From Pedinophyceae sp. YPF-701 (Eukaryota; Chlorophyta; Pedinophyceae), in the NCBI GenBank assembly GCA_916048055.1, contig CAJZHL010000007.1, positions 186,001-250,000 of the forward strand: a stretch of 64,000 bases of DNA. Reading direction: 5' to 3'. The position numbers were made by a program, and so were the translations under genes. Below the pieces are notes generated by a model that saw only the letters and a list, made by a program, of their open reading frames with translations, did not search any database and was not told the DNA's origin. Below, in pieces: positions 24,922 to 36,433 of the stretch (position 1 is its first letter; each line of letters opens with the position of its first letter).

Positions 24922-25558
24922 GGCTCTCGCGATCCGCGCTCCACGGCAAACCGCTCCTAGCTAGGTGCCAAGTCGCCGGGAACTGCAGTCCTCGGGCGCA
25001 CGACCTCCGCGAGCTCGAAACGCGCGTCGAGTCGTGCAACCACTCTCGTGCTCGAGTTCCGAGGCTCACGCAAGACTGGACGTCAGCTGACTAAGCGCGA
25101 GGGCTCCTGGCACGCCGAACGCTCGAGAGTCTGCGCGGCGGGCAGCGCCGCACCCCCAACGTGCGCCGCGGGCGATGCGCGAGTCGGACGCCACTCGCCC
25201 CTGACTTGGCCTGGGCGTTCCGGGAGCCAGGCGGCACACCAGCCGCGGCACATGGCCCCAGCGGGCGGCGCACCGAGGCACTCGTGCGCCGACCTGCGTG
25301 TCTTCGTCTCTGCGTCGACCGGCTTGCACAGTTTGAGCAGCGGTGCGTTTCAGAACCTTGTAGCTTGGTCGAACGCGCCGGGACGACGGCGCGGCGCCCG
25401 CTAGAGCGCCCCGGTCGGGAGCTGCTGTGCTGGGGAGCGAAAGTGGTCGGCGGTCGTCGCATGGCTGCGCCCACGGAGGGCCCCTGAAGCCGGAGAGGAG
25501 GCGGGCCTGAGCAGGAGCGGGCGCGGCCAGAGCGCGCGAGTAGGCGTCGTCGCCCAGC
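24922..25558. promoter_or_regulatory. Divergent intergenic region, VAMP7 / MAPK-like kinase
   Basis: 637 bp between outward-facing start codons, presumably holding both promoters. No TATA box or other clear element is visible. Confidence 0.45.
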
Positions 25559-28500
25559 ATGCCGCCGAAGCTGAAACCCGCCATCATCCAGAGCAAGTAT
25601 GAGCCGGGCGTGTTCTTCGTTCACGGCCAGCAGTGGTGCGCCCCCAGTGCCTGCATTCAGCGCAGCAAGCGCTTCCCCCGCGCGCGGCGTCGCAGAGCCC
25701 GCTGGGCCGGACGAGGCCGCGCCCGCGCGAGGAACGTGCACTGCCGTACCCAGCGGATCGCGACGCGTTGCCGCTGCGTGCCGCCAGCGGGCGCGAGGCG
25801 GGGCGCCTGTTCTGCGGTCAGTTGGGTCGCGCGCGCGAGCCGCCGCGGGCTCCTGTCCGGCGAAACGCGTCTGGTACGGCGCCTCGCCTGGGCGAGAGGC
25901 CAGGGACTCGGCCAAGATCGCACCATACTCGAATTCCGCGTCTCGCACCCTGTTGTGCAATGCACGCCTTCTCTCTGGAGGGCTGTGTCCTCCGCCAGGG
26001 CTTGACGCTGCGCCAGCTCCTCCACGAACCACGTCGCCTTGAGCGACTCCTTCGACGCCGCTCCACCTGCGTGTCAGGGTCCGTGACGGGAACACACTCC
26101 AGCGCGTCCTGCAGTGCGTCGCAAACGTCCGGAACACTGCCTCCGGACGTCCGGCGACGCACTGGAGGAGGCACTTGAGTGTGTGTCCATCATGGCCTGG
26201 ACACGCAGGTGCAGCTACGCGAGGCGGCGTCGAAGGAGTCGCTCGTCGCGACACACGGTTGGCAAAGCAGCTGGTGTAGCGTCAAGCCCTGGAAGAGATC
26301 ACAGCCCTCGGTCTCACCGAGCGCCCCCGCCCTGTCTCCTCCAGACACGCACGCGTTTCGGGGGTGGGCAGCTTCCCCACTGCCACGCCCTGCGTCACCG
26401 AGTCAGGCGACGTCAGCCCATGCGTTGCCGTCCCCACGCCCTGCCGACCGCAGGCGCGTGCCGGAGCGTTACAAGCTGGAGCGCGTCCTCGGCACGGGGT
26501 CGTACAGCAGCGTCTGCCTCGCGCTCGACCGCGCCACCGGCCGCCACGTGGCCCTCAAGCGCATCCCCAACGTCCTGGCGTCGTGCGAACAGGCGCGCCG
26601 GGTCGTGCGCGAAGTCTGCATCCTCCGCAGGTCCGCCGCAACACGACCGCGCGGGCAGCACTGGCCCCTCAACGCCGCTCGGACACACCCCCCCTTAACA
26701 CCCCCACACCACCATCAACCGCGCAGGCTCTCGCACCCGCACATCGTGGGCCTCCACGACACCTTCGTCCAGGAGGCCTCCACGGGCGCGTGCCACATGG
26801 TCGACGGCAAGCTCGTGTGCGAGTCGCTCGACCTGTTTGTCGCCATGGAGGCGTGTCCCGACGGGGACCTGTTCGAAATGCAGGGGCAGCTCCCGGACGT
26901 CACGATCCGCGTCCTGATGCACCAGCTCCTCAGCGCGGTCGCGTACCTGCACGACCGCGACGTGTGGCACCGCGACATCAAGTCGGCCAACTGCCTGATC
27001 AAGCGCGCCGGCGACGGGCGGCCGCTCGTGAAGCTGTGCGACTTCGGCAGCGCGCGCCACGCGATCCCGCGCGGACACCACGAGAAGCCCCCCGCGGGCC
27101 CGCCCGAGGCCGGCGCGGGCAAGTCGGCCCTGACGCGCAACCTCACGCGCCTCAACAAGGGCAGCCTGTTCACGAACGCGCCGTTCGAGGCGCCCCTGAC
27201 GTGCACCGTGGCCACGCCGTGCTACCGCGCGCCCGAGGTGGTCATGTCGCGCGGCGGGTACGACGCCGCGGTGGACATCTGGGCCGTGGGGTGTATCTTC
27301 GCGGAGCTCCTGATGCGCCTCGACCGCGTCGGACAGGCCGCGGTGCCGGGCCTCAAGGTCCAGCCGCTCTTCGGTGCGCGCCCCGCCGCCGGGGACCCGG
27401 TCCCCCTCCTCGCTCGCGTGTGTGTCGTGCATCGCGCACGTCTCGCCGTCTGACGGAAACGTCGCGAAGCCGTGTGCGTGCAGCGATCTACGGCGAGTAC
27501 GGCGAGCCGCCGACGCCGTCGCCGAACCACGCGACCTTCGGCAGCGACCAGGACGACTCGACGACGCGCCGGGAACTCAACGCGCTGTTCGACGTCATCG
27601 GGACGCCCGCGTGGGCGTGCATCGAGAACATCTCCGACGAGAACTGGCGGCGCTACCTCCACCGCCTCCCCGGCCGCGCGCCGACGCTGTACCGGCGGTT
27701 CAGCCACGCGGGGGAGCCTGCGGTGGACCTCCTGTCGCGCATGCTCGCGTTCGATCCGTCGCGGCGGTGCTCCGCGGAGGAGGCGCTGCGGCACGAGTAC
27801 TTCGCGCCCGTGCGCGCGCAGGCCACGCCGCGGGCGTCCGTGCGGGAGGCCGCCGCGGCGAGCGCCGCGCAGCCCATCGCCGGCGCGGGCGGGAAGCGCG
27901 CGGCGCCCCCGAGCCGGAACGCGTCGTTCCTCGCGAGCGAGCACAGGGCCTCGCGCGGCAAGATCGCGCGCACGGGCGGCTGCTCCGGCGACGACGACGT
28001 CGACGTCGACGACCCGCACCTGAACACGGAGGGCCTCCGGGGGTCTCTCGAGAGCATGGCCCTCGACGGCGACCTCCCCGGGGGCCCGCTGCAGCGCGCC
28101 GCGTCGTACCTGGACGAGCCCGACGCCGCGCGCGCCATCAGCCTGCTCGAGGGGGAGATCGAGCGGCACGTCGACGACAAGGCGCACCTGCGGGCGCTGC
28201 TGGTGCAGGAGTGCGAGCGGTTCGCGGAGGGCGGGCGCGGGGGCGGCGCGGGGCGCGCGGACGCGGGCGGCGCGGAGAGCGGCGACGAGGAGATGGAGGG
28301 CGGGCGCGGGCAGGCGGGGGGCGGCGCGTGGCCGGAGTGGGGCTGGGCCAGCAAGGGGGGTCTCGAGGAGGACTCCGGCAAGGCGGGGGACTGCGGGGAG
28401 GGCGCGGGGCAGCGGCGCGTGGGCGGGCGGGACCGGCTGGCTGCGGAGGGGCATCTGGAGGACGGGCGGCACCGGGAGTGGGGCCTGATGCGCGGGGGCG

Positions 28501-28637
28501 GGTGGACGATGGAGGCGGCGCGGACGGCGCAGGCGACGGACGGGGCGCGGTGGGGCGTGACGTCGGTGCCGCCCGGGTGCGACGCGGGCGACGCGGCGGC
28601 GTACAACAAGGTCATGTCGTCGCAGCACGCGCGGTAG
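25559..28637 (+). CDS. Divergent MAPK-like CMGC protein kinase
   Basis: Exons 25559-25635, 26454-26630, 26727-27373 and 27484-28637; 684 aa. Kinase landmarks: GTGSYSSVCLA loop, VALKRI lysine, HRDIKSANCLI catalytic loop, LCDFGSAR, ATPCYRAPEVVM and VDIWAVGCIFAELL, plus the CMGC insert ending LNALFDVIGTPAWACIENI. The MAPK phospho-site TEY before VAT is replaced by TCT, and the activation segment carries about 45 extra residues. A tail of over 200 residues is acidic and Gly-rich. Exon 1 (MPPKLKPAIIQSKYEPGVFF) is inferred: its donor TG|GTGCGC restores a Trp codon with exon 2, and no ATG lies in frame nearer the domain. Its 818-nt intron contains an inverted repeat. Substrate unknown; ERK7/8- or GSK3-like relatives are alternatives. 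Confidence 0.8.
25978..26309. repeat. Long inverted repeat (foldback) in MAPK-like intron 1
   Basis: Arms about 25978-26133 and 26142-26309 around an 8-nt loop. The core stem is exact (ACGTCCGGA/TCCGGACGT, then GTGCGTCGC/GCGACGCAC). Outer blocks also pair: CAGGGCTTGACGCT against AGCGTCAAGCCCTG, GAGCGACTCCTTCGACGCCG against its inverse near 26225-26244, and ACCTGCGTGTC against GACACGCAGGT. Between these, arms differ by substitutions and short gaps. The sequence is not related to the VAMP7 foldback. No coding capacity is seen. Confidence 0.8.
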
Positions 28638-28796
28638 CGGCGCAGCGGCTGACGTGAGGTGTTACACCGTCGCAAGAGAACTTCCCTCACAGCGAGCCCC
28701 TTCACTTGGGGCGACCAAGCCTGGTCCGCTTGAAGCGTTGCGCGTGCAGCCAGGTCCCTGAGAGCGTCCAGCGCGTGGTCCGACGCGCGCCCCGCC

Positions 28797-30295
28797 TCAC
28801 GCCGAGGGCTTGGACTCCTTGAGTCCGCCGTCGATGGGGAAGGCCGGCTTCAGCGCCATGTCGGCGCCCTTGCGGCCCTTCTGCTGCGCGCGGTAGTAGT
28901 TGACCATGTTCATGATCTGCAGCCGCGGCCCCGGCGGGATCTTGGCCTCCTGCAGCGCCCCGTCGTTCAAAAGGAGCAGACACTGGTCGTCCAGCATGGC
29001 CTTCTTCATGTTCTTCTCGTACTTCTCGAGACCGAGCTGCTCGAGCATGTAGCTCACGCGCACGTAGTCCTCGTCCGCCGCCTTGCCGCCCCCGAACGAC
29101 TGCCCGATCTTGTAAAACACCCCCTGGAAGGCCGCGAAGAGGCCCCCGGTGGTCACCGCGCCCTCGAACGTGATGCTCCCCGTGTCGATGCCGTTCACGA
29201 CCGAGAACGCCGCGCCGGACGCGAACGCGCCCGTGATCCTGCGCGCGAGAGCGGGATGTGGGCGGACGCGTGAGTGCGGGCGTCCGCCGCAATGCTGGAC
29301 TGACTCAGGGCGAAGGGTTGTGGCGGGCGCGGCGGCGCGCGGGCACGCACGCGTTCCAGACGTCCTCTACATTGTCCCGGGCGCGCTTGGCCGCGAGCGT
29401 CACGCCCGAGTTCACGCCGAGCAGGATGGCGAAGTTGCGCGCCATTGCCGCTGGCGTCGTCTGCACACACGGGGCGCGAACGGTCCGCGCGTGAGGCGCG
29501 GCGATCGGGGACGCAGCGCTCCACTCGGAAGCATCTTGCGCGAACAGTGAGCCGCCCCGAACGGCCCCGTGCGGTGCGTGCGTGCGGGGAATCGCCGCCT
29601 GAGATGAATCAGATGACGTGCGACGGCGCAGGCGCGTCGACGTGCGCGGCCCGCTGTCGCGAATTCCGCCTGGAACCAGAGGGGGCCCGGTCGCGCGGTT
29701 CGCAGGCACTGGCGCCCGCCGTGCCCGCCGGCGTAGCGGAGTTGGTTTCAGCTGCCGGGACGTCAGGGCGCCGCCCGCGATACACGGCGCCCGAAGCAAG
29801 CCTACACACGCCGCCACCCTTCGACGCCAGTCCACACGGTTCCAAATCGAGGCGTTTCCGCCGAGCACACGCCCCCCCGAAGCCGGCAGCCCCCGGCAAC
29901 AGCTGCCCCGCCGGCCTCCTCGCGCGTAGCTCCGCGTCCCAGCGTCGCGTCGCGGCGCGAGGCCGCCGCGCCGCCCGTCTCGCCCCGATCGCCCCCCTCG
30001 CGCGCCGGATCTGCCGCAGGCGCGCCTGTGCGTCGTCCGGGCGCACCTGATTGCCCATCATCATGTTAGCCATGGGCCCTATGTCCGCCCCGGACTCCTT
30101 CGCGCTCTCCATGAGCTTCTGGTTGAGGAACGTGAACGTGAAGCCCATCACCGCGCCCGTCGCCGCCTGCTGCAGCCCCACGAGGAGGCATTCCACCGGC
30201 GGCGGCTGCTTGGCCACCCACGCGCCTGCCCTGTCCCCCAGCTCCGTCAACTTGGCGAACGGCCCGTCGGCCGGCGCCTTCTCCTTCGTCGGCAT
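28797..30295 (-). CDS. Tim17/22/23-family protein with C-terminal SAM domain (HP30/TRIC-like)
   Basis: Exons 30295-30047, 29460-29351 and 29238-28797; 266 aa. The N-terminal two thirds has the glycine-rich helices of the Tim17/22/23 family (VGLQQAATGAVMGFTFTFLN, ARNFAILLGVNSGVTLAAKR, GGLFAAFQGVFYKIG). The end matches the SAM region of plant HP30 proteins (QLGLEKYEKNMKKAMLDD, EAKIPPGPRLQIMNMVNYY). Plant members have been described in chloroplast inner-envelope import (HP30) and mitochondrial tRNA import (TRIC1/2). Both joins keep frame. The first intron (586 nt) is long for the window. This plant-type architecture is one reason to suspect a green-lineage organism. Confidence 0.87.
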
Positions 30296-30944
30296 CGCGT
30301 CACGCTCCCTGCTCCGAACCCCTCGAGGAGCAACGGCGCCTCTGCGCCGCGGACCCCGCGCCGCGCGGCGATGTGGCGGGCAGCGGCTGCCTCGCGCACC
30401 CCTGGGGGTGTCCTGGCACACCCCCCCGGACTTCGGAGCGCGCGTGGGCGGGCGCGCGGTGCCGCGAGGTATAGAGGAAGCGCCTCGCGCGCTGCGTCTG
30501 TGCGCGGCTCCGCGGAGCACTGCCAACACGCCTGAAGACTGTGTCACGACTTGCGGACGACATCACGCGCGGCTATCGCGCCACCGCGCCCCCGCTTCGG
30601 AGCTCCAGCCCCGCCGCGCTGTCCGAGGAGCGCAGCTGGCAACCGCGGTGGACCGAGGTGCGCGCGGGGGGATGTCGGGGTGCTACACACACAGTCGAGC
30701 GCTTTTACATCCCCTGGCGCGTGCCGCGGCGTCCGGGAGCCCCTTCGGGCCGCTCCAGCGGCGGCTTCGTGCAGGTCTTCCATCGTACTTCGTCGCTGGC
30801 GTGAACTAGGCCATCGTTGCGTCCGCACCACGCGCAGAGCGACCCCGCGGCAAGCGCGCTGACGGAGCGCATCGGGCAGCTCCCCGCAGCAGCGCCGCGG
30901 CGAGGGGGTCGATTCGTGGCCGGACTCGCGACGTCACAGGCAAG
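30296..30944. promoter_or_regulatory. Divergent intergenic region, HP30/TRIC-like / UPF0193
   Basis: 649 bp between outward-facing starts. No recognisable promoter box; no gene seen. Confidence 0.45.
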
Positions 30945-31953
30945 ATGCCGCCCCCGGGGCGCGCAACGTCAAAGAAGGGGGGTCTGAGCGCAGGGACGCA
31001 GGAGTTCTTAGCAGGTGGGTCTCGGAGACAAGGCGGGCTGTGTCGGACACGGCAGATCGCGTCGTGCCTTGATTCGCGTCCGCAGACCATGCACAGTTTT
31101 CGGACCGTCACGTTCTTCCCGTCGCGCGTCCTCGGGAGTCCCTCGCGAGCCCGCTGCTTCGACTCCATCTGACGTGCAATAAGACGAAATAGCGCCGTGT
31201 TGAAGCCATTTCAGCCAATATCTCTGGTGCGTCCGCCACTCTCAATGCCGCAGAGGTGCTCAACGAGACGGGGGCGTCGCGGCGACTGCGGAGCGAGGTG
31301 CTTACGGGCGCCAAGCAAGGCACGGACTGGGTGGGCGCGCTCAGCACGCGCACGCCGAACCGGCACGTGTCCTCGACGATGCGGCAGTCCGAGACGCTCC
31401 GGAAACAGACGATACAGAAGCACCAGCCCCGGATGATGCACGTCGGGGCCGCAAAGCCCGGGAAGAAGATGGCAGACACAATCTTCGAGGAGACTGGACG
31501 ATACGAGCGGGAGAAGTTCACGGTGCGACGCCCGAGAGGGCCACGCCAGCGCGGTCGACCTCCTGCGCAGCCCGCTCGAGCCGCCCTGTGCGCCCGAAAC
31601 GAGCTGCGTGTTGCTGCGCGTGCACGCGCGTGATGCAGGGCGGGGGGCCGGTGGTGGACCGGGAGGCGGAGAAGGACCGGCTGGCGCTGGCGAACGAGGT
31701 CGGGCGGAAGGAGGCCGCGCGGATCCGGAACGCGCAGCTCGCGAAGCAGCGCGCCCCGCCGCCCGCCGCGTGCGCGCCATCGCCCCCGCGTGACCCGCGC
31801 GAGCTCCTGATCGACCAGCTGGTGGACGAGGTGCGGGAGCGGCGGGAGTGGCTCGAGGACATGCGGGCGCGCGGGCTCTCCGCGCCGTACGAGGAGGAGA
31901 CCACGAAGGAGATCCGGGAACGCCTGTCGCGGCTCAGGACCCTGGGGTACTGA
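30945..31953 (+). CDS. UPF0193 family protein (EVG1/C22orf23-like)
   Basis: Exons 30945-31014, 31254-31522 and 31639-31953; 217 aa, the length of human EVG1. The start MPPPGRATSKKGGLSAGTQE leads to EFLAEVLNETGASRRLRSEV, then EREKFT, a charged segment (DREAEKDRLALANEVGRKEA) and the family's diagnostic C-terminus (LIDQLVDEVRERREWLEDMR, then EIRERLSRLRTLGY). The two joins restore codons exactly. Function is not established; family members occur in ciliated organisms, which fits the other flagellar genes here. The product is mostly helical with no membrane segment. Confidence 0.85.
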
Positions 31954-32106
31954 CGTGGCGCGTGGGGCGGGGCGGCGCGGCGGCGCGAGGTCTCGGAATC
32001 ACAGCGGGGACCTCGCGGGCCTCCGGGGCGCCGTCGCGGGCCGACGGCGGCGTCGCTATGTGATGCCGCGCGGGCCGATGCGCACGCGGTGTGTGCGTGC
32101 GCGTGT

Positions 32107-35100
32107 TCAGAGGGGCACCGCCTGGCGGTAGTCCTGCGGCTGCATGCCGCCGTCGTCGAGCGGGGTGAAGTAGTCCTCCGCGGCGCGCCGGCGGCCGAGC
32201 TTGGCCCGGATCCAGTCCCACACCCCCACGGCGACGTCCATGGCCAGGCTGAGCGACGCCAGCGCGCGCTCGCGCATCCCGTCGTTGGCCACCTTCTTCC
32301 AGAACACGCCGCACGTCACGCCCACGATGCCCAGCACCATCACGAACACGAACACGTCGCGCACCACGTGCCTCTTCCGCCTACCGCGCCGCTTCTTCTT
32401 CTTGTTGTCGTCGTCGTCGTCGTCGTTGTCCGAGTCGTCCGAGTCGTCCGAGTCCGCCCCGGCCTTGTGGCCCTTGCCGTCCGTGTCCGACACGATCGCC
32501 GCGAGGTTGTCGCACTGGTCCCCCGCCACGAGCCGCTTCCCCGTCGCGCTGGCGTAGTAGTCCTTGTTGTCGAGCAGCGGGCACCACCCGCGGCGCAGGC
32601 GGAGCGGCTCGCACGTCCGCGTGCCGTCCTGGTGCAGCACGGGCGTGTGCGTGGGCTCGCACTGCAGGTCCGCCGCGTCGTCGCACGCGCACGCGTCCCC
32701 CGCGGCCTTCGTGCGGTCGTACTCGCGCCCGTTGAAGCACATCGCGTCCTTCTTCCGCACCTGCACGTGGAACTGCCGGCCGAGGACGCACCCGTTGGGC
32801 GTGTGGCTCTGCCAGTCCTGGTAGTCGTCGTCGCCGCACTCGGCCATCCCGTCGCCGTTGTTCACCCACTTGCGCACGTCGAGCGCCGCCACCTTGCCGC
32901 GCGGCGGCGCCGCCTGGTCCCGGTCGCACGTCTTCGCCTGCGGGTAGAACTGCTGGTCCTGGACGCAGTCCGTGCCGTGCACGAGGAACATCGTCGTGCT
33001 GCCCATCGGGTCCACGCGGATGTTGTGCACGTCCATGGCCGCGTCGAGCTTGATGTCGTACCAGCACTCGCCGTAGTTGAAGCTCACGTGCACGCGGTCC
33101 GCGGGACCGAGCGAGTAGTGCCGCGCCATGACCAGCACGCCGCCGTGGTCGCCGTACTCGTAGATCATGGGCCCGACCGCCACGTCGGTCCACGTCTGCC
33201 CGCCGTCGGTGGACAGGAAGGTGCACATGGCGTCCGCGTCGAACGAGAGCTGCGGGCCGACATTGCCCGAGGCCATCACCACGCCCGGCGCGCTGTGGTG
33301 CGCGTACACGGGCGGGCGGTACGTCCCGTCGACGCCCGCGCTGCTGGTGTGGTGCAGGTGGAGGCTGCACAGCCGCGGGTCGGCGTTCGCGGGGCACCGG
33401 TTGCACACGGGGTACTGGAACGTGTCGGGCGTCTTGACCATGCTCCACATCCCGCCGCTGTTGAAGGTCACGCGGCTCTGCACGAAGTCCTTCACGTCGA
33501 CCAGCCCCGTGTGCGGGTCGATCACGGACATCGCGCGCGGGTCCACGGCGTTCGCGAGGAAGAACCCCGGGATGCCGTGCACCGCCGCGATGTCCGGCAG
33601 CGACCCCCACAGCACCCGCGGGAGGCTCACCGCGAACACCGCGCCCTTCTCCTGCGAGGCGTACACGTTGCCGATCGGCGCGCGCGCCACGAAGTCGTCC
33701 TCCTCGTCGTGGTCGACCACCAGCAGCGCGCCCGCGGGCAGCCCGTCGAGGCCCTCGGGCGTCACCACCGTGTACGCGAGGTCGAGGTCGCGCGAGGGCA
33801 CGCAGACCAGGTGCCACTCGTCCGCGCCCATGTCGGGCGAGACCCACAGCGTGAGCGTGGACGCGTCGGAGCGCGGACGCGGCTTGTGGTATGACTCGGG
33901 GCCCTTGCACGTGCTCGGCATCGCGACGTAGACCTGCCCGCCGAGCACCTCGAACTGGTTGCCGCAGTCGAGGAGGTGCACGTTGGTGCCCGCGGGGTTG
34001 GCCGGGTCGTCGATGCGGACGAAGTGGACGTCGTCGGCCCACGCCGGCGACAGGCCCTTGTCCGCGTCCTCGTCCTCGTACACCGTCGCGAACACGGCCA
34101 GGTCGCCGCGCTGCACGTCGCCCTCGGCCTCGCCCTTCTGCCGGCGCGCCGCGGCCGCCCACCCCCAGTCCACGAACCCGTGGAAGGCGCCGCCGCTCGC
34201 GGCCGTGATGTTGACCCACTGCCCGTTCTCGCCGAAGCTGTCGTGGTACAGCAGGTCGTGCGTGCACCACGGCTCGCTGAACGTGTTGGCGTCCAGGCAC
34301 CCGGGCCGCGGCATCCCGATCAGAACCTTGTCGGCGTCGTACGGGTGCATCGCGAACGCGCTCCCGAGCCCGATGCACCCGTCGGGCAGCTTGAACGTCG
34401 CCCACGTGCCCCCGTGGTCGTGCGAGATCCAGTAAAAGGGCCCCACGCCGCGCACCGCCACCGTCTCCGGGTGCTCGTGGTGGATGTGCACCTCCAGGAC
34501 GCCCGCGAGCATCGGGTCCACGTGCAGGTCGCCCGTCGACACGCAGCCCTCCATCTTCTCCGTGACGTCCACCCACGACCCCTGCGCGCGCGAGCGGGAG
34601 GACGGTACAGCGAATTGCGAGCGTGCGCTGCGTGCCGCGGGGTGCGGGCGGGGGCGCGCGGCGCGGCGCGTCCGCAGGGGGGCCGGCGGGCGTCGCACCG
34701 CGTCGCCGTGCGCGGGGCTGCGGAAGAGCCGTCCTCCAGCCTCGGCGTCCGTGCCGGTGGTGAGGGCGAGAATGATGCTGTCGTCGCCCGCGTCCGTGCC
34801 CGTCCAGTACACGTCGAGCACGTTCCCACCTGCGAGTGCCGTCCGCGGGGGAGGCGCGCGGTCGGGCTGCTGCGGGCGCGCGGCCGGGGGCGGTCGCGCG
34901 GTGCGAAGCTCACGCTGACCGGCCGGGGGCGCGGGGCGCGACGCGCCGCGGGAGTGACCGTCGCGGCCCCGGTCGCCGTAGCCGACGTCGTCTCGAGCCG
35001 CGTCGCGCTCGGTCGCGGGAAGGCGCCGCCGCGAGGCGCCGCGGCCGCGGTTCCCACCACGCAGGCGGAGGGAGGCGCGCAGCGCCCGGCAGGGGCACGC

Positions 35101-35345
35101 CGGGCAGCGCACGCGATCGCAAACGCCCCACGGAGACGGCTCCGCCGCGCACGTCGAGGCGCGGGTGGTCGCGGCGGGCGGCAGGGCGCACCGTTGAAGG
35201 TCTCAGTGACCAGCGGCACGTCCTTCATCTTGGGGTCCTCGCACTGGAGCGACCTGGCTAGCTCAGGGGACACCGCCCATGCTACAGCTATGACGAGCGC
35301 GAGCAGGACGGCCAGCAGGCCCGGGGCCGCCGGCCGCGCGCGCAT
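32107..35345 (-). CDS. VPS10-domain sorting receptor (sortilin/Vps10p family)
   Basis: Exons 35345-35192, 34829-34699 and 34581-32107; 919 aa. A signal peptide (LLAVLLALVIAVAWA) precedes a ten-bladed VPS10 propeller with repeated Asp-box-like SxDxGxTW motifs (WISHDHGGTWATF, FLSTDGGQTWTDV) and a cysteine-rich 10CC module (VCNRCPANADPRLC, ACACDDAADLQCEP, RTCEPLRLRRGWCP). Close to the membrane is an acidic then basic stretch (DSDDSDNDDDDDD followed by NKKKKRRGRRKR), then a single helix (VFVFVMVLGIVGVTCGVFW) and a tail of about 50 residues. The family sorts hydrolases and other cargo from Golgi to lysosome or vacuole; the tail has no obvious classical dileucine signal. Convergent with UPF0193 across 153 bp. 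Confidence 0.93.
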
Positions 35346-35907
35346 TGCCCCCGAGTGCTTCCCGCGAGGGGTGCCCGCGTGCCTGAATCACCGCCTCCTG
35401 CGGGGCCGTCGTGCGACGCGGGGCGAGGACCGCTCGGGCGGGTCCGGATCTTCGCGCGCGCCGACTCGCGACGCCGCCACGTGCCGCGTGCGCCCCGGGC
35501 GCTCGTTCGCCCGCTGCAAACGCCGAGCTCTCGCCACCGGCGGGGTGCTCTGGCGATCCCGCGCCTCTGGTCGGCTCGCGGTGGGTCGCTCTGGAAGCGT
35601 GGGTCTCTTCCGGGGGCGCGTGGGGCCGGCGCAAAGACGGCGTGCGGCGGGACAGAGGGAGGTCTGTCAGCGCCCCACCAGGCCCTCACGCGGGCCGCGG
35701 GCGCGCGCGACGCTGCTGGCGCCGCGCCAGCCGTGAGACAGAGAACGCGAGCGGCGCGGAGCGGGCAGTGCGGGGCTCGTGGCGCACAAGAGGAGCGGAG
35801 AAGGCGCAAGTTGTTCTCACAGTCTTGATTTCTCGGCCCAGCGGACCAGAGGACGGCACCCTCGCAGCGCGCCCCGCGGCTCGACGGCCCGGAGCACACG
35901 GCGCAAT
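35346..35907. other. Intergenic, VPS10 upstream region
   Basis: 562 bp between two minus-strand genes; the VPS10 promoter is expected here. No gene or repeat recognised. Confidence 0.4.
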
Positions 35908-36433
35908 CTAGTGTTGCCTCTCGACCACCTTCATCGCGTGCAGCGACGTGGGAGCCTTGTATGGGGGGAACTCGGGCTCTTTCGCGAAGTACGACTTCTT
36001 GATCGGCATGCCGACGGCATACGCCGTAATGGCTGCGGTGTGCAGGGGCAGCGTGCACGCGTGAGAGGGACGCGGGGCGCAGGCGGCGCGAGGGGCGCAC
36101 GTCCAGGCCGCTCCGCAACAGCGCGCGCCTCCACGCAGTGCTGTGGGACGCCCCCGGGTGCGGCGCGCGCGCCGTGTGTAGCTCTGACTGTCGCCATGCG
36201 AGGGGGGCAGCGCTGGGCGGCGCGGTGGCGCCGCAGCGCGGGAAGTGCGCCGCTTGCAGACGCCAGGTGCATCCGTCCACGGGGCGCCACGGCGCGCAGG
36301 GGGCCTGGCGCCCGCTGCCGACGATGCGCGGTGCCTGCGTGGACGACGACGCACCTGCTCCGGACAGGACGAGCGACGTGGTGATCCACGGCTCGCGGTA
36401 GAGCCAGGTGACCAGCGCCGACTTCATGCCCAT
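35908..36433 (-). CDS. Small single-helix protein, possibly complex I NDUFA3/B9-like
   Basis: Two exons (36433-36355, 36032-35908) join in phase (GCA G|CC) to make 67 aa. It starts MGMKSALVTWLYREPWITTS, has one hydrophobic helix (WITTSLVLSGAAITAYAVG) and a charged, Pro-rich C-terminus (KEPEFPPYKAPTS). The KEPW/REPW-then-helix layout and size resemble the NDUFA3 (B9) accessory subunit of mitochondrial complex I, but similarity is too short to be sure. The 322-nt intron is long for so small a gene. Divergent from the unknown gene at 36841. Confidence 0.65.

Noticed and set aside
26192-26208. ATG at 26192 (MAWTR) as the MAPK-like first exon
   Set aside because: It also keeps phase, but sits within the inverted repeat; the exon at 25559-25635 has better protein text and a typical GTGCGC donor.
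29461-30046. Possible foldback in the HP30/TRIC-like first intron
   Set aside because: Only short GC-rich complementary words were found; no long paired arms as in the two reported foldbacks.
32089-33894. A 601-codon plus-strand frame opposite the VPS10 gene
   Set aside because: It is rich in Arg/His/Val and follows the third-codon G/C pattern of the VPS10 exon on the other strand; VPS10 is unmistakable.
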